From positions 1 to 9,418 of the forward strand of contig JAUWMJ010000079.1 in assembly GCA_030613225.1 (NCBI GenBank): a DNA stretch of 9,418 nt, written 5' to 3'. The notes under the pieces are model-generated. The model had not been told where the DNA came from, searched no databases, and saw nothing but the letters and a program-made list of their open reading frames with translations. The DNA comes from Desulfobacterales bacterium. Lineage in GTDB: Bacteria > Desulfobacterota > Desulfobacteria > Desulfobacterales > JAUWMJ01. Numbering within the stretch: the stretch's first letter is position 1; each line of letters starts with the position of its first letter. A program made the translations under genes and the position numbers. Below are positions 6,041-9,418 of this stretch, one piece after another.

Positions 6041-6460
6041 TCACTGAGAGACCTTGTTTTTGCCTGACGCAGGGATCTCCTCCCGGCGTATTGCCTCCAT
6101 TTCATCAATGACTCGAAGCATCTTTTTGTGCACTTCCACAAGCCTTGCACGAGCATGTCGAAGCTTTTGATAGCGTCTCACCTTGATCTGTATCTCAACA
6201 AGAAAACCATGTGGAATAACCCGTAACCTTGTCTTGCCCTTCTCGCTGGAACTGACAACCATTCGAGTATGGAACTCACCCAGGGCACATTTACATCCTG
6301 GCTTTCCACATTTACGTTTTAGTTCATAAACCGACCCTTTTATAACCGACTTGTCGGAAAAACAGGGATCGATAAGCTGTCTGATTTCAGCAGATAGTAT
6401 TCTAAGGGATTGTCGAAGCTGACTGAATTTTTTTCTTTCCTTTTTGTTCTGTATGCTCAT
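6041..6460 (-). CDS. Partner ORF of the IS, CGKPGCKC motif (DUF6788-like)
   Basis: Counted from the ATG at 6460, the product has 139 residues. It has a basic N-terminus, a GSVYELKRKCGKPGCKCALG block (C51, C56, C58) followed by FHTRMVV, and a long charged helix to the end. This block is the hallmark of small proteins accompanying such transposases (DUF6788-type); the three cysteines probably bind metal and the basic helix may bind DNA. The start is not certain. An in-frame TTG at 6490 would add ten residues, but the strong GGAGG lies inside that extension. That GGAGG fits instead a five-codon leader ORF ending in an ATGA overlap with the ATG at 6460. The stop lies eight bases before the transposase ATG. 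Confidence 0.78.
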   Translation of the reverse strand: MSIQNKKERKKFSQLRQSLRILSAEIRQLIDPCFSDKSVIKGSVYELKRKCGKPGCKCALGEFHTRMVVSSSEKGKTRLRVIPHGFLVEIQIKVRRYQKLRHARARLVEVHKKMLRVIDEMEAIRREEIPASGKNKVSQ

Positions 6461-6474
6461 ATCAATATAAACAT
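6457..6474 (-). promoter_or_regulatory. Five-codon leader ORF overlapping the IS partner gene start
   Basis: GGAGG, seven bases later ATG, then TTT ATA TTG ATA TGA encode MFILI and stop. The TGA overlaps the ATG of the partner gene as ATGA. This suggests that the gene is translated by coupling from the leader, which would keep transposition low. Confidence 0.4.
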
Positions 6475-6492
6475 ACAGGTTCCTCCGCAAAA

Positions 6493-6687
6493 TGCAAGAA
6501 AAAAATCATTGGCATCAAAAAAAATTATGCGTTTATTGTAGGGTATGCCATTAAATGGCTTAGATGGCAGGTTGATGAGGGTCTGCGACTGCCTCCGGGC
6601 AAGTCACCAATAGGAGATCTGCTAGTGTCTGAACCACAGGAGAATTTAATAAAGAGGCTCAGCAAAACAAAACGAGAAGAAAGATAA
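6493..6687 (+). pseudogene. Orphan 3' coding remnant
   Basis: A plus-strand frame with no usable start codon reads through to TAA at 6685-6687, with protein-like text such as GYAIKWLRWQVDEGLRLPPG and SPIGDLLVSEPQENLIKRLS, then a basic tail. I do not recognise the parent gene. It runs opposite to the IS genes and begins where the IS coding ends, as if the IS or an earlier event removed its 5' part. No matching 5' part is seen left of the IS. Confidence 0.35.
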
Positions 6688-6721
6688 ATAAACAAAAAAA
6701 CTTATGCAAATTTTATGTAAC

Positions 6722-6759
6722 ATCTCACCCTCCTAAATATCATTGAAGGGGGGTGAGAT
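6722..6759. repeat. 13-bp inverted repeat, hairpin without T-tract
   Basis: ATCTCACCCTCCT (6722-6734) pairs with AGGGGGGTGAGAT (6747-6759) at 12 of 13 positions around a 12-base loop. There is no T run on either side, so it is not a standard terminator. It could be a remnant of an element end or a protein site. Confidence 0.6.
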
Positions 6760-6779
6760 AACTAACTGCCTGAAATTGC

Positions 6780-6800
6780 GATAAGTGACCGGGGAGGGTC
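6780..6800. repeat. 21-bp repeat, right of the insertion sequence
   Basis: GATAAGTGACC followed by GGGGAGGGTC is the partner of the copy at 4163-4183 (17 of 21). Directly after it TTGACA occurs twice with a 10-bp step (6801 and 6811), which is unusual but lacks a fitting -10. Confidence 0.45.
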
Positions 6801-6955
6801 TTGACACTGCTTGACATTGCCTCTTTTTTCCGGCATTTTTCAAAGGAGTTTTGATATATGTAACTCACCAACTTAGTTGTTTTTTTTAAATTTTATTAAT
6901 TTTACGTAATATTTTATAATCCTTGTCCATTCTATTGTTGATAAATTTTTCTCTA

Positions 6956-7837
6956 TTAATCTTGGGATAATGTTGAATAGACTAATTTTGCTAACCCTTC
7001 GATTTTAAGCTTCAGGTCATCACCAACCATCTCAACTGTTTTAAAAAATTCTATAGGATTAACTATATCTTTATATATCTCATCATAAATACTTGCCTTC
7101 AGATTATTGGACTTTGTATCCTTACCTAGTTGACAAAAAATATAGGACAGGCTGAAATTACCTATTACATCAGCAGCTTGAATTATAAATGAATCTTCAT
7201 CATTTAAATCTCGGATGACTTTACATCGTGGAGAATTGGGAAACTGCCTTTCTCGGTACTTTTCATAAAAAATCTTCAACAAATAGGCTATATCTATGGA
7301 AATTTTGGGAATAATATTTTTGAGATCAGTTTGCACTTCCATAATTGTTGACAGACCTTCTATTTTCCTTTTTGTATCATCGCTATCTAATAGCAAGGTT
7401 ACTGTGCATTGCTTTGGAAATCGATAACGGTTTGTCAATTCCTGAAATTGCAGTAGTGCTCCAGCAAATACCTTAGTTATTGCAATTACATTTTGATTTC
7501 GAATGCCGACTCTTTTAAAAACCCCGGCTAAAAGTCTTTCAGCGAAATCTATATATTCTTTCTTCCATTCTTCACTATTTAGAACTACTCCAATTAATGC
7601 CGTTGATGAGGAAGAAGCAAATTCTTTTATTAATGCTAAAAAATCTTTATATTCATTCTGAAATCTTCTTGCGAATTTTTTAGCATGGAATGTTTTCAGT
7701 TTTGATTTGTTTAAAATTTTTTTAACTTCCTCTTCAAAGAGAGGCAGATGGGACGAAGGCAAAATTACAAATCTCCAACCATCAACCATCTGTCCCATTG
7801 AGCCTGTTTCATCAATTCCTACTATTAGATCTTTCAT
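6956..7837 (-). CDS. DUF3800-like, RNase H-fold candidate
   Basis: The 293-aa protein starts with IVGIDETGS (D9, E10, G12), the opening strand and acidic motif typical of DUF3800. It then has a KTFHAKKF segment (H51), a hydrophobic strand VTLLLDSDD (D151) and, near the end, DLNDEDSFIIQAADVIGN (D215, Q220, D223), the usual SxxxQxADxxx-type closing motif. These acidic residues fit a metal-dependent nuclease-type centre. DUF3800 proteins have an RNase H-like fold and often sit in defence or mobile regions; the activity of this one is unproven. It follows the HEPN gene on the same strand after 140 bases. TATAAT on the minus strand at 7861-7856 could give it its own promoter, although no good -35 is visible. 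The ribosome site is weak (GTAAGAG). Confidence 0.75.
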   Translation of the reverse strand: MKDLIVGIDETGSMGQMVDGWRFVILPSSHLPLFEEEVKKILNKSKLKTFHAKKFARRFQNEYKDFLALIKEFASSSSTALIGVVLNSEEWKKEYIDFAERLLAGVFKRVGIRNQNVIAITKVFAGALLQFQELTNRYRFPKQCTVTLLLDSDDTKRKIEGLSTIMEVQTDLKNIIPKISIDIAYLLKIFYEKYRERQFPNSPRCKVIRDLNDEDSFIIQAADVIGNFSLSYIFCQLGKDTKSNNLKASIYDEIYKDIVNPIEFFKTVEMVGDDLKLKIEGLAKLVYSTLSQD

Positions 7838-7977
7838 ACTCTTACTTTTGTGAGAATTATAGTTTCCAAACGCTGAAATCAGTCGCGCGATTTTTGCGTA
7901 GGCTATGTTTGATTGTTCAAGGTTATATCCTTGGAGATTTCACCACATACTACGGACTTTTTTATCTCCATCAAATT
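7838..7977 (-). other. Spacer in the HEPN/DUF3800 pair with a tiny ORF
   Basis: A 22-codon minus-strand frame (7903-7971) reads MEIKKSVVCGEISKDITLN and a few further residues, but its ribosome site is not convincing. Otherwise only the TATAAT noted with the DUF3800-like gene stands out. A spacer this long argues against strict translational coupling of the two genes. Confidence 0.3.
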
Positions 7978-8799
7978 TCAAGCTATATATCTATTAAGCA
8001 AGCCGCCATAAGTCAGTTTACACATATGACGCATCACCTCATGCACAATAGCCTCCAACTTTCTAAAAGTATCTTCATAGTCAGCAGGATCTAATTTGCC
8101 ATGATGAACAAGATCACACCTTTTTCCGTATAACCGCCCTATCTGAAGTTTATTGCTTATATCATTTATAGAACAACCAACAATTTCGGCAAGAAGGTCC
8201 CTCAATGGGCGTATATTCGAAGTGTTTTTCATAGGGTAAATCTCTAATGTTGTCCATTGCATTAAAAATTTTTCTTCACTGGGGTCATACGTAAGAGACT
8301 TTGAGTAAAACCGAGACATAAGTGTGAACCTGTTAGATAGATCATTATCTTGTGCTAATTTTTTTTGCATTTCTTTTAGCTGATATTCCAGATCATCTTT
8401 TATTATAGTTACTGGCTCGGCAGGATGAACAAACATTGAATAAAATCGCTTATGTGGGCCAAACAATGGCCCAATATATACCTGTTCAAAAAATATTTGA
8501 GGTTGGTAAGCTATTGAGATTTTAGTTATCACCGAATCGATAATATCTTGAAAATCATGAACAGTCTGTGCCGAAATAGATTTTGAGCGAGCAGTTATGA
8601 CAATAAAACGTTCACCTTTTGGTAAATGTAAATCACCATTAGAGGCCACAACTTCTCTTTCGCCGATTACATGCACTCGAGTAAATTGCCCTGGAACTGT
8701 GTAAGATGCTGGCCCATCAATTACTTCAATTTTAACAGGGTCAAAAATAGCTTTAAAAGGGTACCCCTTTAAGACCCTTGTCCTGAAAATAGCTGCCAT
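7978..8799 (-). CDS. Apea-like HEPN-domain protein, candidate ribonuclease
   Basis: The 273-aa protein ends in a HEPN domain of the Apea-like kind. RFYSKSLTYDPSEEKFLMQW leads to WTTLEIY (W182, E186), then IRPLRDLLAEI. The decisive motif is KRCDLVHHG with R227-x4-H232, the R-x4-6-H catalytic pair of HEPN RNases. The N-terminal 150 residues form a mostly beta-rich part of unknown type that could sense a trigger. HEPN proteins often cleave RNA in antiphage and toxin systems; here both key residues are present, so the domain may be active. No strong SD lies before the ATG, and a minimal ATG-CCG-TAA frame precedes it. It is followed by the DUF3800-like gene. The trigger, partner and target RNA are unknown. 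Confidence 0.76.
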   Translation of the reverse strand: MAAIFRTRVLKGYPFKAIFDPVKIEVIDGPASYTVPGQFTRVHVIGEREVVASNGDLHLPKGERFIVITARSKSISAQTVHDFQDIIDSVITKISIAYQPQIFFEQVYIGPLFGPHKRFYSMFVHPAEPVTIIKDDLEYQLKEMQKKLAQDNDLSNRFTLMSRFYSKSLTYDPSEEKFLMQWTTLEIYPMKNTSNIRPLRDLLAEIVGCSINDISNKLQIGRLYGKRCDLVHHGKLDPADYEDTFRKLEAIVHEVMRHMCKLTYGGLLNRYIA

Positions 8800-8893
8800 T
8801 CTGAAATATTACGGCATTTCAAAATCCTAACGAATTGATAGCCAGAAAAAGCCTTTTTTTGCCCCAAATCTGGTGGAGTAAAAAGCTATATTC

Positions 8894-8907
8894 AACCTTT
8901 TAAGGTT
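8894..8907 (-). terminator. Weak hairpin at the stop of the 68-aa ORF
   Basis: AACCT (8894-8898) and AGGTT (8903-8907) pair around TTTA, overlapping the stop codon. On the minus strand a T5 run follows after about nine bases. The short stem makes efficient termination doubtful. Confidence 0.25.
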
Positions 8908-9112
8908 ATTCCTGTAGTTGCTCTTTTATTCTATTTAATTCTTTTTCGCCGTATTTATTCTTAAACTCACGCATTTTTCTAAGGTAAGCCTCATTATATT
9001 TTTGTCGTAGATTTTCGCAATTGTTAAATTTGTTATTATAAATGGTTACTTCGGGTTGTTTTGATGATACTATTTTATTAAAATTCAAAATCAAGTAATC
9101 AATGTTTTCCAT
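8906..9112 (-). CDS. Small charged protein, 68 aa, upstream of the HEPN gene
   Basis: The product is rich in N, K and E; the C-terminal half (about 33-68) looks like one or two charged helices, as in small antitoxins or partner proteins. I do not recognise a family. The ATG has no good SD. The same frame is open for 22 more codons upstream (from about 9178), reading KFNPNFRRLCNQAFIEFSLKY, but offers no start codon there. The gene may therefore be the 3' piece of a decayed longer gene. The HEPN gene starts 106 bases further on. Its location could make it the first gene of that cassette. Confidence 0.4.
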   Translation of the reverse strand: MENIDYLILNFNKIVSSKQPEVTIYNNKFNNCENLRQKYNEAYLRKMREFKNKYGEKELNRIKEQLQE

Positions 9113-9204
9113 ATACTTTAAGCTGAATTCTATAAATGCCTGATTGCATAATCGTCTGAAATTTGGATTAAACTTGAATTTTTATGTTATTAAGAGGTTA
9201 TAAA

Positions 9205-9418
9205 TTATTGCATTTTGATTGAAGTATTATAGAATGCCTTATATGTCACGGAAGCAAGGGGCGAAAGATCGGTCATAACGGCTTTTCCAATCAAAGAATA
9301 ACAAACCCAGCTGGCTACACAGCAGAAAATAAAAAATTCTCCTAAACCCAGGCCGCCGTCTATGATGCCATTCAGATCGCCCTTTGATATAACAATCACT
9401 GCCCCGGTGACCGAAATC
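9205..9418 (-). pseudogene. Truncated EamA/DMT-family transporter (partial at window edge)
   Basis: Reading in from the right edge, the frame gives ISVTGAVIVISKGDLNG, then GLGLGEFFIFCCVASWVCYS, then LIGKAVMTDLSPLASVTY. This is the end of the first EamA repeat and the first helix of the second in a DMT-type drug/metabolite exporter, an inner-membrane protein of ten helices and about 290 residues. After VTY (codon at 9243-9241) the family-like text stops and a short AT-rich tail KAFYNTSIKMQ leads to TAA. Roughly the last 120 residues are missing. The break point near 9240 marks a junction. The 5' part lies beyond the window. Confidence 0.72.

Larger units (their letters stand above)
4359..6490 (-). 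mobile_element. IS4-type insertion sequence (core; ends not resolved)
   Basis: The core contains a CGKPGCxC partner ORF followed by a DDE transposase with the YREK signature, both on the minus strand and separated by eight bases. I looked for terminal inverted repeats in 4107-4358 and 6491-6955 and found none that convinced, and no target duplication. The coordinates given cover only the coding core. Confidence 0.75.
6688..6955. other. Non-coding stretch between the remnant and the DUF3800-like gene
   Basis: Besides the 13-bp inverted repeat and the 21-bp repeat, it holds an SD (AAAGGAG, 6842-6848) followed after nine bases by ATG TAA (6858-6863), a start codon directly followed by a stop. 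It also has an AT-rich end. The small CAAC-TTA-GTTG stem before eight T residues (about 6870-6890) is too weak to call a terminator. No gene or RNA was recognised. Confidence 0.4.

Noticed and set aside
6801..6840. Promoter from the doubled TTGACA
   Set aside because: At 16-18 bases from either copy there is no acceptable -10 sequence, and no plus-strand gene follows.
7798..8094. Plus-strand 98-aa open frame
   Set aside because: It is antisense to the ends of the DUF3800-like and HEPN genes and spans their spacer; no ribosome site or motif.

Overview
The window looks like a bacterial chromosome segment where housekeeping genes meet accessory, mobile DNA. It is fairly AT-rich, with strong Shine-Dalgarno (SD) sites of the AGGAGG/GGAGG/AAGGGGG type. 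No rRNA or tRNA was seen, so the organism cannot be fixed. The YkgJ-type and YjbQ-type proteins plus the Cys-rich small protein fit an anaerobic proteobacterium of the Desulfobacterota kind, but that is only an impression.

Layout. (1) 11-984, plus strand: a YkgJ-family Cys-cluster protein and a YjbQ/UPF0047 protein, closed by a clear intrinsic terminator at 1020-1051. (2) 1078-2389, plus strand: two orphan genes with metal-knuckle character, a twin CxxC protein and a four-helix membrane protein with a C-terminal CxCxC tail. (3) 2493-4106: a compact module resembling a control and replication region. A promoter/operator-like dyad leads into a Cro/CI-like helix-turn-helix (HTH) gene, a 63-aa gene, a perfectly paired three-way-junction sequence and a winged-helix, Rep-like protein. 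After these come a long hairpin with a GCGAAGC mini-hairpin and an AT-rich cluster of six 14-bp repeats (consensus TYRRGGWATATAAT) in direct and inverted arrangement. (4) 4359-6490, minus strand: an IS4-type insertion sequence with a small CGKPGCxC partner ORF and a DDE transposase with a full YREK signature. Related 21-bp sequences lie on both sides. (5) 6956-8799, minus strand: a DUF3800-like RNase H-fold candidate and an Apea-like HEPN protein with an intact R-x4-H ribonuclease motif, with a 68-aa ORF upstream. (6) The right edge holds the broken end of an EamA/DMT transporter gene, whose homology stops near 9240.

How the parts work together. Regions 3 to 5 read as mobile DNA and defence-type cargo between core genes. 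The HEPN plus DUF3800 pair would join two nucleic-acid-cleaving folds in one cassette and is a candidate antiphage or toxin-type module. The 2.5-4.1 kb module is a candidate cryptic replicon, or the control region of an integrated element. Both are inferences from motifs and arrangement; no similarity search was run.
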